64,000 nt of DNA, from contig NZ_CABVIX010000002.1 in assembly GCF_902498185.1 (NCBI RefSeq), positions 248,001-312,000 of the forward strand, in the 5' to 3' direction. The position numbers and the translations under genes are program-made. Under the pieces are notes generated by a model that did no database searches, had not been told where the DNA came from, and saw nothing but the letters and a program-made list of their open reading frames with translations. Each line of letters begins with the position of its first letter. The first letter of the stretch is position 1. Positions 55,207-64,000 of this stretch are shown here, piece by piece. The DNA comes from Pseudomonas fluorescens (GTDB lineage Bacteria > Pseudomonadota > Gammaproteobacteria > Pseudomonadales > Pseudomonadaceae).

Positions 55207-55232
55207 AAACCCCGCCCTTGGGCGGGGTTTTG
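55207..55232 (+). terminator. Hairpin terminator after DUF1289
   Basis: AAACCCCGCCC-ttg-GGCGGGGTTTT, a strong stem with a T-run, between DUF1289 and rnk. Confidence 0.9.
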
Positions 55233-55283
55233 CTTTATATGCCCGGTACATTTCACACCTTTGCAAAGGAGCCTGACTGGATC

Positions 55284-55694
55284 ATGAGCACCAAGCCTTC
55301 CCTTATCCTCACCCGACTGGACGTACAGCGTCTTGAGCACCTGATCGAAAGCCTCGGCGAAGAGACGCCGGGTGTACTCGCCTTGCAGGACGAGCTGGAC
55401 CGCGCAGAGCAGGTGGTCGGTCATGAGGAGGTCCCGGCTGGCGTGGTAACCATGAATTCGCGCGTGCACTGCCGCGAAGAAGCCAGTGGCAAGGACTATC
55501 ACCTGACCCTGGTCTATCCGAAGGATGCGGGCGGCGAGGGCAAGGTGTCGATCCTTGCCCCGATCGGCTGCGCGCTGCTGGGGCTGTCGGTAGGCGCGCA
55601 GATCGACTGGCCGGCCCCGGGCGGCAAGACGCTGAAGCTCAAGTTGCTTGAGGTCGAATACCAGCCCGAGGCTGCCGGGGACTTTGATCTCTAA
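55284..55694 (+). CDS. rnk: Nucleoside diphosphate kinase regulator Rnk
   Basis: A 136-residue Rnk/GreA-type protein with an N-terminal coiled coil (LTRLDVQRLEHLIESL) and a GreA C-terminal FKBP-like domain (VSILAPIGCALLGLSVGAQIDWP). It regulates nucleotide pools and alginate-related expression in pseudomonads. ATG 55284; AAGGAG sits rather far (12 bases) upstream. Its TAA overlaps the TAG of the convergent adenylate cyclase gene by two bases. Confidence 0.93.
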   Translation: MSTKPSLILTRLDVQRLEHLIESLGEETPGVLALQDELDRAEQVVGHEEVPAGVVTMNSRVHCREEASGKDYHLTLVYPKDAGGEGKVSILAPIGCALLGLSVGAQIDWPAPGGKTLKLKLLEVEYQPEAAGDFDL

Positions 55695-57034
55695 GAGGGC
55701 GCGGTACCTTCTGCCCGTGTACGCAGGCAGCGCCTGGCCCAGGCCTCCAGGTCACGCTGGCCGGCGCGGCTGTCGGCGTTCAGGTGGTGGGCGAACCGAT
55801 TGAGAAACTGGTAGCTGCGGTTCAGTTCGGCCACCAGCTCGCCGCGCTCGATGGCCACCCTCCACTGGCTGCGGCTGTCGAGCATGGCCAGTTGCTTGTC
55901 ATCCCATCCCCATTCGCAAGTCAGTCGCCGCAGCATCCGGCGTTGCCAGCAGTCGTCGCATGGCCCGCCCAGGCCGCTGAGTTTCTTGCCCACCTTCAGG
56001 TACAGGCTGCGCCGCACCAGTTCGAGGCGCTCGGGCTGGTCATGGTGCTTGAGGTACTGCTCGATACGCCGGTAGACCATGATGTAGGGGTCGAGCGCGT
56101 CCAGGTCCAGCTGGTTGGCGAACACGGCCTCCTTGAAGGCCAGGCTCAGGCAGTGCACGCGCGGGTGCTCGCTCGCATAGACCTCGGTCAGCAGCAGCTT
56201 GAGCACCGACTTGTGGGGCGAGTGGACGCCTTTGAACAACTGCCAGAGTCCCGCGCCGACGAACTCGCCTGGCGGCATGTGCGCCAGGTGCCCCAGGTCC
56301 AGGTTGTCTTCGGCGCGAACCAAGCGCTTGGACAGCAGGTTCTGCGTGTAGGTGTGATAGTCCCTCTCCTGACATGCCGGCACCAGCCACCACAGCGGAG
56401 TACGGCCCGCCAGCCAGATGGCGGTACGATAGAACTCGTCGAGCAAGAGGCAGTGCCGGGTGGTGCCGCAATCGTCCGAGCTCAGCTCACCCTCGCGCTG
56501 TCCCGGCACCAAGCCCCGCGACTCGACCAGATACAGGTGGACCTCGGCGCCCAGGCTCGCGGCCCAGGCTTCGAGGCGCAGGCATTTGCGGCGCAGTTCA
56601 TCGCGCTCCGTATCGCTCAAGTGCGCATCATGGCAGACCCACAGGTCCATGTCGCTCTGCTCGGCTTGAGCCAGGGTGCCCAGGCTGCCCATCAGGTACA
56701 GCCCATGGATCGGCCTTGGGGGATTGTCATGGCAGGGCTTGTAGGTAAACGAGCGGCTCAGGCGCCGCGCTTCGGCCAGCACGGCGGCTTCGGGTTCCAG
56801 GCCTGAGACCCCGGCGGGCGTCGCGCCGGATACATAGCCTGGTAGCAACGGATGATTGATATGAAAAAACAGCGGTAAGAGCTTCAGTACCCGCTGCTGA
56901 CGGCTGGATAACCCCTGCAGGGCCCGCGCAAGCCGACCTTGATTGAGCTGCAAGAAACGCCCACGCAGTCGGCTAAGCGCCTGGCGGTCGATGCCTTCAT
57001 CCAGGTCGGAAGAGAGTTCTTGGGGGTGTTTCAT
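55691..57034 (-). CDS. cyaA: Class I adenylate cyclase, catalytic half only
   Basis: The 447-residue product aligns with the N-terminal catalytic part of class I adenylate cyclases: QGRLARALQ, LPLFFHINHPLLPGYVSG, and the nucleotidyltransferase motif GS...SDMDLW (Gly116, Ser117, Ser127, Asp128, Asp130, Trp132). CEWGWDDKQLAMLDSR and RSYQFLNRFAHH close the domain. Full-length enzymes have about 850-950 aa, with a C-terminal regulatory half. Here the frame stops at TAG overlapping the rnk stop, and there is no further cyaA sequence downstream. No frameshift is apparent. It therefore makes cAMP, probably without the usual regulatory control, or is inactive. Confidence 0.85.
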   Translation of the reverse strand: MKHPQELSSDLDEGIDRQALSRLRGRFLQLNQGRLARALQGLSSRQQRVLKLLPLFFHINHPLLPGYVSGATPAGVSGLEPEAAVLAEARRLSRSFTYKPCHDNPPRPIHGLYLMGSLGTLAQAEQSDMDLWVCHDAHLSDTERDELRRKCLRLEAWAASLGAEVHLYLVESRGLVPGQREGELSSDDCGTTRHCLLLDEFYRTAIWLAGRTPLWWLVPACQERDYHTYTQNLLSKRLVRAEDNLDLGHLAHMPPGEFVGAGLWQLFKGVHSPHKSVLKLLLTEVYASEHPRVHCLSLAFKEAVFANQLDLDALDPYIMVYRRIEQYLKHHDQPERLELVRRSLYLKVGKKLSGLGGPCDDCWQRRMLRRLTCEWGWDDKQLAMLDSRSQWRVAIERGELVAELNRSYQFLNRFAHHLNADSRAGQRDLEAWARRCLRTRAEGTAPS

Positions 57035-57140
57035 CGCACACTCAGGCAGGGCGGGACAGCTGTCGCGAGTCTAGCCTGAGTGGCGGGGTCGGATTAAGCG
57101 GTATTTGATCGCTGACGCCAATGTGCAAGCGCCATCGATC

Positions 57141-57386
57141 TCATGCCGTTTCTGCCACGTTGAGGATGATCAGCAGTTTTTGCGCCTGCTCGGCCGCGTC
57201 CTGGCCAAGACTGGTCAGGTAGCCGCCATCGGGCTGGTCGGTCAGTTCTTTTTCGTACAGCCGCCGGGCAGCGGCCACCAGCTCAGGTGAGGCGGTGGCG
57301 TGCACCTTGATGCCCTCCTGGTGGTTGTCCAGGTTGAACAGGGCAAGCACTTCGAGTTCGGCAATCAGTTCGGGGGTGAAGGACAT
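57141..57386 (-). CDS. TIGR02647-family small protein
   Basis: An 81-residue protein with FTPELIAELEVLALFNLDNHQEGIKVHATAS and GGYLTSLGQDAAEQAQKLLIIL, the pattern of the TIGR02647 family (Pseudomonas/Vibrio), function unknown. ATG 57386 follows AGGAG. It lies 106 bases upstream of the adenylate cyclase gene, in the same direction. Confidence 0.85.
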   Translation of the reverse strand: MSFTPELIAELEVLALFNLDNHQEGIKVHATASPELVAAARRLYEKELTDQPDGGYLTSLGQDAAEQAQKLLIILNVAETA

Positions 57387-57458
57387 GATGACTCCTGACT
57401 TCCAGACAAGGACGGGGCACCGATACCGGTGCCTGGTCTTGCAGTGTAGACAGGGTTT

Positions 57459-57758
57459 TCAGGCGTTGCCTTGATCTTCCTCAGGAGGAAGCTCCGGCAG
57501 ATTGCGCAGTGCGGCTTCGTACCACTCGGTGTTGAATGCCCGGTCTTCCTTGAGCATTGCGTCGATTTCGAACGCCAGCACGTGGGCCATCAGGTTGATG
57601 ATGTCCTCTTTCTCATAGCCCACCAGGGTGAGCTTGTTGAACGTGGCCTTGGCGGCGGGCGGGTTGTCGCTCTCGATCTGGTTCTCGATGGCTTCGGTCA
57701 GGGTCGCCTCGGCGAAGGCTTCTTCATCGTCGTTGTCGATATCGGTGGGCTCGCTCAT
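57459..57758 (-). CDS. Conserved hypothetical acidic protein
   Basis: A 99-residue acidic, helical protein. It starts MSEPTDIDNDDEEAF, has LVGYEKEDIINLMAHVLAFEIDAMLK in the middle and ends ELPPEEDQ. ATG 57758 follows AGGAG. I recognise it as conserved in pseudomonads at this location, next to cyaA and argH, but without known function. Divergent from the GST gene. Confidence 0.82.
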   Translation of the reverse strand: MSEPTDIDNDDEEAFAEATLTEAIENQIESDNPPAAKATFNKLTLVGYEKEDIINLMAHVLAFEIDAMLKEDRAFNTEWYEAALRNLPELPPEEDQGNA

Positions 57759-57906
57759 GGCGCTACTCCTGGGAAATGGACGCACAGTTTGCCACGCCTT
57801 GCCCGGCAATGCCTGGGCATTGACCGCGCGCATGAAGCTGGCCAGGGCAGGGGCAACCGGTCTATAACTGGCCGGCCATCCCCTTACGGCCTGGAGGCTG
57901 TCTCAC

Positions 57907-58569
57907 ATGCTCAAGCTTCATGGATTCGCAGTCAGCAACTACTACAACATGGTCAAGCTGGCGTTGCTGGAAAAAGGCGTGCCTTTCGAGGAGGTGCTGT
58001 TCTTCGCCGAGCAGACACCGCAAGCGCTGGCGATCAGCCCGCGCGGCAAGGTGCCGGTGCTGGAGACCGAGCATGGTTTTCTCAGCGAGACCAGCGTGAT
58101 CCTCGACTATATCGAGCAGACCCAGGGCGGCACGCCGCTGTTGCCCGCGGACGCCTTTGGCCAGGCCAAGGTGCGTGAGCTGCTCAAGGAAATCGAGCTG
58201 TACATCGAGCTGCCAGCGCGCACCTGCTATGCAGAGGCGTTCTTCGGCATGCAGGTCGAGCCGCTGGTGAAGGAGAAGGCCCGCGCCGACCTCCTGGCAG
58301 GTTTTGCCACGCTCAAGCGTAACGGCAAGTTCGCGCCCTATGTGGCAGGGGAGCAGCTGACCCTTGCAGACCTGATGTTCGGCTTCTCTGTGGACCTGGC
58401 CAGCGCGGTCGGCAAGAAGGTGCTGGGGATTGATCTGCTCGATGGGTTCCCGCAGGCCCGGGAGCTGCTGGAGAGACTGGCGGGCGACCCGCACATGAAG
58501 AAGATCCTGGCGGACAAGGAAGCGCTGATGCCGAAGTTTCTGGAAATGATGCGCAGCAGGAAGGGATAG
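57907..58569 (+). CDS. Glutathione S-transferase family protein
   Basis: A GST of 220 aa. The N-terminal thioredoxin-like domain (LKLHGFAVSNYYNMVKLALLEKGVPFE, RGKVPVLETEHGFLSETSVILDY with the glutathione contact ETS) precedes an all-helical C-terminal domain. GGAGG precedes the ATG. It is convergent with argH with 32 bases between the stops. The substrate is unknown. Confidence 0.9.
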   Translation: MLKLHGFAVSNYYNMVKLALLEKGVPFEEVLFFAEQTPQALAISPRGKVPVLETEHGFLSETSVILDYIEQTQGGTPLLPADAFGQAKVRELLKEIELYIELPARTCYAEAFFGMQVEPLVKEKARADLLAGFATLKRNGKFAPYVAGEQLTLADLMFGFSVDLASAVGKKVLGIDLLDGFPQARELLERLAGDPHMKKILADKEALMPKFLEMMRSRKG

Positions 58570-58601
58570 TCAGTCGGGGCCGCAAGGCGGCCCCAACACT
58601 T

Positions 58602-59996
58602 TCAACGGCGGCCCAGCAACTCCCGGCCCCGTACCACAGCCGCCCGCACCTGCGCAGGTGCGGTACCACCAATGTGGTCACGCGCGTTGACCGAACCTTC
58701 CAGGGTCAGCACCGCAAACACATCCTGCTCGATCTGATCGCTGAACTGGCGCAGCTCGTCCAGGCTCATCTCGGCCAGGTCCTTGCCGGTGTCCACGCCG
58801 TACTTGACGGCATGACCCACGATCTCGTGGCAATCGCGGAACGGCAGGCCACGGCGGACCAGGTAGTCGGCAAGGTCGGTGGCGGTCGAGAAACCACGCA
58901 GCGCAGCCTCACGCATGATGGCGTGGCGTGGCTTGATTGCCGGAATCATGTCGGCAAAGGCACGCAGCGAGTCACGCAGGGTGTCGGCGGCGTCGAACAG
59001 CGGTTCCTTGTCTTCCTGGTTGTCCTTGTTGTAGGCCAGCGGCTGGCCTTTCATCAGGGTCAGCAGGCCGGTCAGGGCGCCGAACACGCGGCCGCTCTTG
59101 CCACGCACCAGCTCCGGGACGTCCGGGTTCTTTTTCTGCGGCATGATCGAACTGCCAGTGCAGAAGCGGTCGGGCAGGTCGACGAACTGGAACTGCGCAC
59201 TGGTCCACAAGACCAGCTCTTCGGAGAAGCGCGACAGGTGCATCATGGCGATGCTGGCGGCAGCGCAGAATTCAATGGCGAAGTCACGGTCCGAAACGCC
59301 GTCCAGCGAGTTGCCGGCCACAGCTTCGAAGCCCAGCAGCTCGCAGGTGAGCTGGCGGTCGATCGGGTACGTGGTGCCTGCCAGCGCAGCGCTGCCCAGG
59401 GGCATGCGGTTGGTGCGCTTGCGGCAGTCGACCAGGCGCTCATGATCGCGGCTCAGCATCTCGAACCAGGCCAGCAGGTGGTGGCCGAAGGTCACGGGCT
59501 GCGCGGTCTGCAGGTGGGTGAAGCCAGGCATGATGGTCTCGGCTTCACGCTCGGCCTGCTCCAGCAGACCCTGCTGCAGACGGGTGATTTCGGCCAGGAT
59601 CAGGTCGATCTCGTCGCGCAGCCACAGGCGGATGTCGGTGGCTACCTGATCGTTGCGGCTACGGCCGGTGTGCAGCTTCTTGCCGGTGACGCCGATGCGG
59701 TCGGTCAGGCGCGCTTCGATGTTCATGTGCACGTCTTCGAGATCGACGCGCCAGTCGAAGTTTCCGGCCTCGATCTCGGCCTGAATGGTGTTCAGGCCAT
59801 CGATGATGGTGTCACGTTCGGCATCGGTGAGTACGCCGACCTTGGCCAGCATGGTGGCGTGGGCAATCGAACCCATGATGTCGTGGCGGTACAGGCGCTG
59901 GTCGAAGTTGACCGAAGCGGTGAAACGGGCGACGAAGGCGTCGACGGGTTCACTGAAGCGGCCGCCCCAGGACTGATTGGTCTTGTCGGTGCTCAT
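58602..59996 (-). CDS. argH: Argininosuccinate lyase
   Basis: The last step of arginine synthesis: argininosuccinate to arginine and fumarate. The 464-residue tetramer subunit starts [17 protein letters not shown]. It contains [21 protein letters not shown] with the catalytic histidine, and [20 protein letters not shown] with the flexible serine loop. The longest frame adds 38 residues before the ATG at 59996; the shorter form fits the family. Compare the paralogue at 43254-44756. It is divergent from algR. Confidence 0.97.
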   Translation of the reverse strand: MSTDKTNQSWGGRFSEPVDAFVARFTASVNFDQRLYRHDIMGSIAHATMLAKVGVLTDAERDTIIDGLNTIQAEIEAGNFDWRVDLEDVHMNIEARLTDRIGVTGKKLHTGRSRNDQVATDIRLWLRDEIDLILAEITRLQQGLLEQAEREAETIMPGFTHLQTAQPVTFGHHLLAWFEMLSRDHERLVDCRKRTNRMPLGSAALAGTTYPIDRQLTCELLGFEAVAGNSLDGVSDRDFAIEFCAAASIAMMHLSRFSEELVLWTSAQFQFVDLPDRFCTGSSIMPQKKNPDVPELVRGKSGRVFGALTGLLTLMKGQPLAYNKDNQEDKEPLFDAADTLRDSLRAFADMIPAIKPRHAIMREAALRGFSTATDLADYLVRRGLPFRDCHEIVGHAVKYGVDTGKDLAEMSLDELRQFSDQIEQDVFAVLTLEGSVNARDHIGGTAPAQVRAAVVRGRELLGRR

Positions 59997-60317
59997 GGGT
60001 TCACTCGTTGAAGGCGTGAGAAAAAAGTGGCGCCGATAATAGCAGGGTTGGGATGCCTGCCGCAGGACGCCGGTCGAGAGAAATACAGGCCCATGACGCG
60101 GGCGTGACACGGCCAGGGCTCTGCGAAAGGATATTTGCCGATTGAACGGCAGCGCTCTGGCAACCGTCTACAGTTGGACAGAGGATCAGCGGTATTTGCC
60201 GCCGAACCAGTGAATCTTTAGCTATCGCACGAGTCTCAGCGTGGATCGCCGTGAGCGTCGAACCCTCACCTGTCTACGCTATCCTTGTGCGAGACTCACT
60301 CAGGAATCCAGCGCTAT
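59997..60317. promoter_or_regulatory. argH-algR intergenic region (320 bases)
   Basis: No gene fits here. In P. aeruginosa the AlgR-partner histidine kinase gene algZ/fimS lies between argH and algR; the 320 bases present leave no room for it. I see no clear AlgU-type promoter (GAACTT-N16/17-TCTGA). Confidence 0.6.
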
Positions 60318-61061
60318 ATGAATGTCCTGATCGTTGATGACGAACCCCAAGTCCGTGAGCGCCTGAGCCGTCTGCTCGGCGAACTGGAGGGCTACACCGT
60401 GCTGGAGCCCAGTGCCACCAACGGCGAAGAAGCCCTGGCGCTGATCGACAGTCTCAAGCCCGACGTGGTCTTGCTGGACATCGGCATGCCCGGGCTCGAT
60501 GGCCTGCAGGTAGCCGCCCGGCTATGCGAGCGTGAAGCCCCGCCAGCGGTGGTGTTCTGCACCAGTGACGAATTTACCGACGAGTCCTTCAAGGACAGCA
60601 CCATGAGCCATGTAGCCAAGCAGGCCCAGCCCCAACACTTGCGCGATGCCCTGCGCAAGGCCGAACGCCCCAACCGTACGCAACTGGCGGCCCTGACCCG
60701 TCCCGCTGTCGAAAGCGGCGCCGGACCGCGCAGCCATATCAGCGCACGAACGCGTAAGGGCATCGAATTGATCCCCTTGCCCCAGGTCATCTATTTCATC
60801 GCCGACCACAAGTACGTCACCTTGCGCCACGAGGCGGGCGAGGTGTTGCTGGACGAGCCTCTCAAGGCTCTGGAAGACGAATTCGGTGACCGCTTCGTGC
60901 GTATCCACCGCAATGCGCTGGTCGCCCGCGAGCGCATCGAGCGCCTGCAACGCACTCCGCTTGGGCATTTCCAGCTGTTTCTCAGGGGACTCGAGGGCGA
61001 CGCCCTTACCGTCAGCCGGCGCCATGTGGCCGGTGTGCGCAAGATGATGCAGAGTCTCTGA
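60318..61061 (+). CDS. algR: LytTR response regulator AlgR
   Basis: A DNA-binding response regulator of 247 aa. The receiver domain has the acidic pocket Asp7/Asp8 and phospho-acceptor Asp54 in VVLLDIGMPG. It is followed by a LytTR domain (ELIPLPQVIYFIADHKYVTLRH, DRFVRIHRNALVARERIERL). ATG 60318 after CAGGAATCC-type site. It heads the algR-hemC-hemD-hemX order conserved in pseudomonads. No kinase gene adjoins it. Confidence 0.95.
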   Translation: MNVLIVDDEPQVRERLSRLLGELEGYTVLEPSATNGEEALALIDSLKPDVVLLDIGMPGLDGLQVAARLCEREAPPAVVFCTSDEFTDESFKDSTMSHVAKQAQPQHLRDALRKAERPNRTQLAALTRPAVESGAGPRSHISARTRKGIELIPLPQVIYFIADHKYVTLRHEAGEVLLDEPLKALEDEFGDRFVRIHRNALVARERIERLQRTPLGHFQLFLRGLEGDALTVSRRHVAGVRKMMQSL

Positions 61062-61167
61062 CCGAACCCCACGACGGGCCATGGATGGCCATCCTCTGAC
61101 CTTGATCTGCTGAGCGCGCCCTTGGAGCTGTTATCATCGGCGGCATTTCTCTCGTTCGGGGCTGTGC

Positions 61168-62109
61168 ATGTCCACTCGCGAAATCCGTATCGCCACTCGC
61201 AAAAGCGCCTTGGCCCTCTGGCAGGCCGAATACGTCAAAGCCCGGCTGGAGCAAGCCCATCCCGGTCTCAAGGTCAGCCTGGTGCCCATGGTCAGCCGCG
61301 GCGACAAGCTGCTCGACTCGCCGTTGTCGAAAATCGGCGGCAAGGGCTTGTTCGTCAAGGAACTCGAAACCGCGCTGCTCGACCAGCAGGCCGACATTGC
61401 CGTGCATTCCATGAAGGATGTGCCGATGGACTTCCCCGAAGGCCTTGGACTGTTCTGCATCTGCGAGCGCGAAGACCCCCGCGACGCATTCGTATCCAAC
61501 ACCTTCGCCAACCTGGCCGCATTGCCTGCGGGCAGCATCGTCGGTACCTCCAGCCTGCGTCGCCAGACCCAGTTGCTGGCGCGCCGGCCTGACCTGCAGA
61601 TCCGCTTTTTGCGGGGCAACGTCAACACCCGCCTGGCCAAGCTCGATGCCGGCGAGTACGACGCGATCATCCTGGCATCGGCGGGACTGATCCGTTTGGG
61701 CTTCGAAGATCGGATCACCGACAACCTCAGTGTCGATGACAGCCTGCCAGCGGGCGGGCAGGGCGCGGTGGGCATCGAATGCCGCACGGCCGACACCGAG
61801 ATCCATGCCTTGCTGGCGCCCTTGCACCATGCCGATTCCGCTGACCGCGTGGTCGCCGAGCGGGCGCTCAACAAGCGCCTGAACGGCGGCTGCCAGGTGC
61901 CGATCGCCTGCTATGCGGTACTGGAGGATGACCAGCTCTGGTTGCGCGGCCTGGTGGGACATCCCGACGGCGGCACCGTCCTGGTCGCTCAGGCCCGCGC
62001 ACCGCGCAGCCAGGCCCAGGCCCTGGGTGTCCAGGTTGCCGAAGACCTGCTGGCGCAGGGCGCCGAGGCGATTCTCAAGGAAGTCTATGGCGAGGCCGGT
62101 CACTCGTGA
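61168..62109 (+). CDS. hemC: Porphobilinogen deaminase
   Basis: Joins four porphobilinogens into hydroxymethylbilane in heme synthesis. The 313-residue enzyme has [26 protein letters not shown]-like [27 protein letters not shown] and the cysteine that carries the dipyrromethane cofactor in LNGGCQVPI near residue 245. ATG 61168. The gene overlaps hemD by four bases. Confidence 0.96.
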   Translation: MSTREIRIATRKSALALWQAEYVKARLEQAHPGLKVSLVPMVSRGDKLLDSPLSKIGGKGLFVKELETALLDQQADIAVHSMKDVPMDFPEGLGLFCICEREDPRDAFVSNTFANLAALPAGSIVGTSSLRRQTQLLARRPDLQIRFLRGNVNTRLAKLDAGEYDAIILASAGLIRLGFEDRITDNLSVDDSLPAGGQGAVGIECRTADTEIHALLAPLHHADSADRVVAERALNKRLNGGCQVPIACYAVLEDDQLWLRGLVGHPDGGTVLVAQARAPRSQAQALGVQVAEDLLAQGAEAILKEVYGEAGHS

Positions 62110-62873
62110 GCGGGTGGCGCCTGCTGCTGACCCGGCCTGCCGAGGACTGCGCAGCGCTGGCGCAGACGCTGGCCGACGCGGGAATCCAGAGTAGCAGCCT
62201 GCCCCTGCTGGAGATCGAACCCCGGCCCCTGGCCGAGCATGAGCTGGAGAAAGTCCGCCAGATCGATCGCTACCAGGCTGCGATCGTGGTCAGTAAACCA
62301 GCGGCGCGGGCACTCCTCGCCGTGCTGGCGCACCTGCACCCGCAGGCACCGCGGCTGGCTTGGTTCACGGTAGGCGCGGCGTCTGCCCAGGTGCTGAGCG
62401 AGCAGGGCCTCGACGTCAGCTTTCCCCGAGACGGCGATGACAGTGAAGCCTTGCTGGCGTTGCCCGCATTGGGTCAGGCCATTGCCGCTCCGGCCGCGCG
62501 CGTATTGATCGTGCGGGGCGAGGGAGGTCGCGAATGGCTGGCCGAGCGTCTTGCCGAGCAAGGTGCTAGTGTCGATTATCTGGAACTGTATCGCCGTCGA
62601 CTGCCGAGCTACCCGGTCCACGCCCTGGTGCGCACCATCGAGGTGGAACGCCTGAACGGGCTGGTGGTCAGCAGTGGGCAAGGTCTTGAACACTTGCAAC
62701 AATTGGCTGGCGCCGATTGGCCATGGCTGGCGCGATTGCCGCTGTTCGTGCCCAGTCCGCGAGTCGCCGACCAGGCTCGGGCCGGTGGCGCGCAGCATGT
62801 TGTGGATTGCCGTGGCGCGAGTGCCACGGCCTTGCTGGCAGCCGTGCAGCAGACTGCTGCACCTGCCCCTTAA
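62106..62873 (+). CDS. hemD: Uroporphyrinogen-III synthase
   Basis: Closes and inverts hydroxymethylbilane to uroporphyrinogen III. The 255-residue product has the typical weakly conserved HemD fold: [64 protein letters not shown]. It begins with ATGA overlapping hemC. Part of the hemCDX operon. Confidence 0.93.
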   Translation: MSGWRLLLTRPAEDCAALAQTLADAGIQSSSLPLLEIEPRPLAEHELEKVRQIDRYQAAIVVSKPAARALLAVLAHLHPQAPRLAWFTVGAASAQVLSEQGLDVSFPRDGDDSEALLALPALGQAIAAPAARVLIVRGEGGREWLAERLAEQGASVDYLELYRRRLPSYPVHALVRTIEVERLNGLVVSSGQGLEHLQQLAGADWPWLARLPLFVPSPRVADQARAGGAQHVVDCRGASATALLAAVQQTAAPAP

Positions 62874-62916
62874 GGCGTCGAGCCGAAGCCGGCGCCCCAA
62901 TGCAAAGGATGGATAC

Positions 62917-64000
62917 GTGAGCGAAACTGTCTTGTCCAACAATGAACAGCACACGGCGCCCGAGGCGCCCGAACCGATTGCCGCCGCGCCCGCCCGGCGC
63001 TCGGGCAACGGCCTGGCGATCCTGGCGCTGCTGCTGGGCGCCGCCGGTGTCGCCGTCGGCGGCTGGGGTGTCTGGCAGGTGCGCCAGCTGCAGGGCAGCG
63101 AACAAGGGCAGGGGCAGCATCTGCAAGTGCTCAATGAACGCACCGAGTCGCTGCAGCAGCGCGAACAACAGATGACCGCGCAGCTGTCCTCGCTGCCAGC
63201 GGCCAGCGAACTCGAAGACCGCCGCCGCCTGGTCGCGCAGCTGCAAGGCGACCAGCAGCGCCTCAGCCAGCGGCTCGAAACCGTCCTCGGTGCAAGCCGC
63301 AAGGACTGGCGCCTGGCTGAAGCAGAGCACCTTCTGCGCCTGGCGACCTTGCGTCTTTCGGCATTGCAGGACATCAGCAGCGCCCGCGCCCTTGTCGAGG
63401 GTGCCGACGAGATCCTGCGCGAGCAGAGCGACCCCGGTTCCTTTGCCGCACGCGAACAACTGGCCCGCAGCCTCGCCACGCTCACCAGCGTCAAGCAACC
63501 CGACCGCACCGGTCTGTTCCTGAGGCTGGCCGCCCAGCGTGAGCAAGTGCAGCAGCTCAATGCCGTGGCGCCCGAGTTCGACACCAACGCCGACGCCCTG
63601 GGTGCGCTGGCCGCCGACGGCGATGGCCCGAGCCGCCTTTCGCAGTGGTGGGCCGAGATCTCCAAGTACTTCGAAATCGACTTCAATGCCGACGACAATG
63701 TCCGGCCGTTGCTGTCCGGGCAATCGCTGAACCAGCTGCGCCTGGCCCTGAGCCTGACCATCGAGCAGGCCCAGTGGGCCGCTCTCAATGGTGAGGCCAA
63801 GGTCTATACCCAAGCCCTGGACGACGCGCGCAGCGTGCTGCTGGCGAACTTCAACGCCGACAATCCGCAGAGCAAGGCCATGCTCGACAGCCTCAACGCC
63901 TTGGCCCAGGAGCCGGTTTCGGTGGTGGTGCCCGACCTGAGCGAAAGCCTGAACGCAGTGCAGGCCTACATCGAACGCCGTCATCTGCGGGTCGAAGAAG
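62917..64000 (+). CDS. hemX: HemX-like membrane protein, cut by the window end
   Basis: The frame begins at a GTG (62917-62919) with AAGGA upstream and continues past 64000, at least 361 residues. A Pro/Ala-rich cytoplasmic stretch precedes one TM segment (LAILALLLGAAGVAVGGWGVW, about residues 34-54). A long periplasmic coiled coil (QVRQLQGSEQGQGQHLQ, MTAQLSS) and the HemX domain (AEAEHLLRLATLRLSALQDI) follow. Heme-operon partner of unknown biochemical role; sometimes misread as uroporphyrinogen methyltransferase. Confidence 0.9.
   Translation, partial: MSETVLSNNEQHTAPEAPEPIAAAPARRSGNGLAILALLLGAAGVAVGGWGVWQVRQLQGSEQGQGQHLQVLNERTESLQQREQQMTAQLSSLPAASELEDRRRLVAQLQGDQQRLSQRLETVLGASRKDWRLAEAEHLLRLATLRLSALQDISSARALVEGADEILREQSDPGSFAAREQLARSLATLTSVKQPDRTGLFLRLAAQREQVQQLNAVAPEFDTNADALGALAADGDGPSRLSQWWAEISKYFEIDFNADDNVRPLLSGQSLNQLRLALSLTIEQAQWAALNGEAKVYTQALDDARSVLLANFNADNPQSKAMLDSLNALAQEPVSVVVPDLSESLNAVQAYIERRHLRVEE

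Noticed and set aside
58674..60011. 445-codon frame opposite argH
   Set aside because: Antisense shadow of argH, no recognisable domain.
60060..60317. AlgU-dependent promoter before algR
   Set aside because: GAACCC...TCTAC near 60258 has wrong spacing for GAACTT-N16/17-TCTGA.

Overview
The window is chromosomal DNA of a Pseudomonas, most likely of the P. putida group. The grounds are the high G+C coding sequence, the conserved pseudomonad gene order (rpmB-rpmG, a kauB-type dehydrogenase, lrp/dadA/alr, xpt-rep, glnK-amtB, xerC-dapF-lysA, argH, algR-hemCD), the P. putida-type REP sequences ending in 'cgctcctaca'-like tails, and the hglS/amaB/amaA lysine-catabolism block. No rRNA, tRNA, CRISPR array or prophage is visible.

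Layout. 0.1-9.6 kb: a peptide-binding lipoprotein-like protein, ribosomal proteins L28/L33, then a polyamine/aminoaldehyde block (cupin, aldehyde dehydrogenase, MFS carrier, phospholipase D-like lipoprotein, GlnA-pathway-type FAD oxidoreductase). 9.6-13.9 kb: Lrp with divergent dadA and alr (D-alanine turnover), a PauR-like repressor and cytochrome c5. 13.9-21.9 kb: acetyl-CoA hydrolase, xpt, rep helicase, a GGDEF-EAL protein, a MATE exporter. 22-30 kb: a chemoreceptor, then hglS, a LysR regulator, amaB and amaA, together covering D-lysine/pipecolate to 2-oxoadipate and 2-hydroxyglutarate.

30-34.9 kb is the accessory, damaged part. A YcaC-like hydrolase is followed by an in-frame chimera of a small monooxygenase with an amidohydrolase. 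That chimera is broken by a TnpB-only IS605-type element. Beyond it are the amidohydrolase 3' end, a structured leader with a DUF6124 gene carrying an amber codon, a DUF3077 gene, REPs and a LysR gene. An internally deleted relative of the TnpB element, keeping only the two ends, lies 9 kb away at 21.95 kb. The LysR promoter and the hydrolase promoter share a 75-base repeat.

35-46.3 kb: a KefB-type antiporter, an Nramp-like transporter without the usual metal-site motifs, comM, and a LysR-controlled polar amino-acid ABC transporter operon that contains an argininosuccinate-lyase-like enzyme and two ATPases. This is the best candidate for an undescribed pathway. 46.3-64 kb: housekeeping genes (ubiK, glnK-amtB under a clear sigma54/NtrC promoter, sutA, yigB-like, xerC, dapF, lysA, lptM, cyaY, rnk), a class I adenylate cyclase reduced to its catalytic half, argH, algR without algZ, hemC, hemD and the start of hemX.
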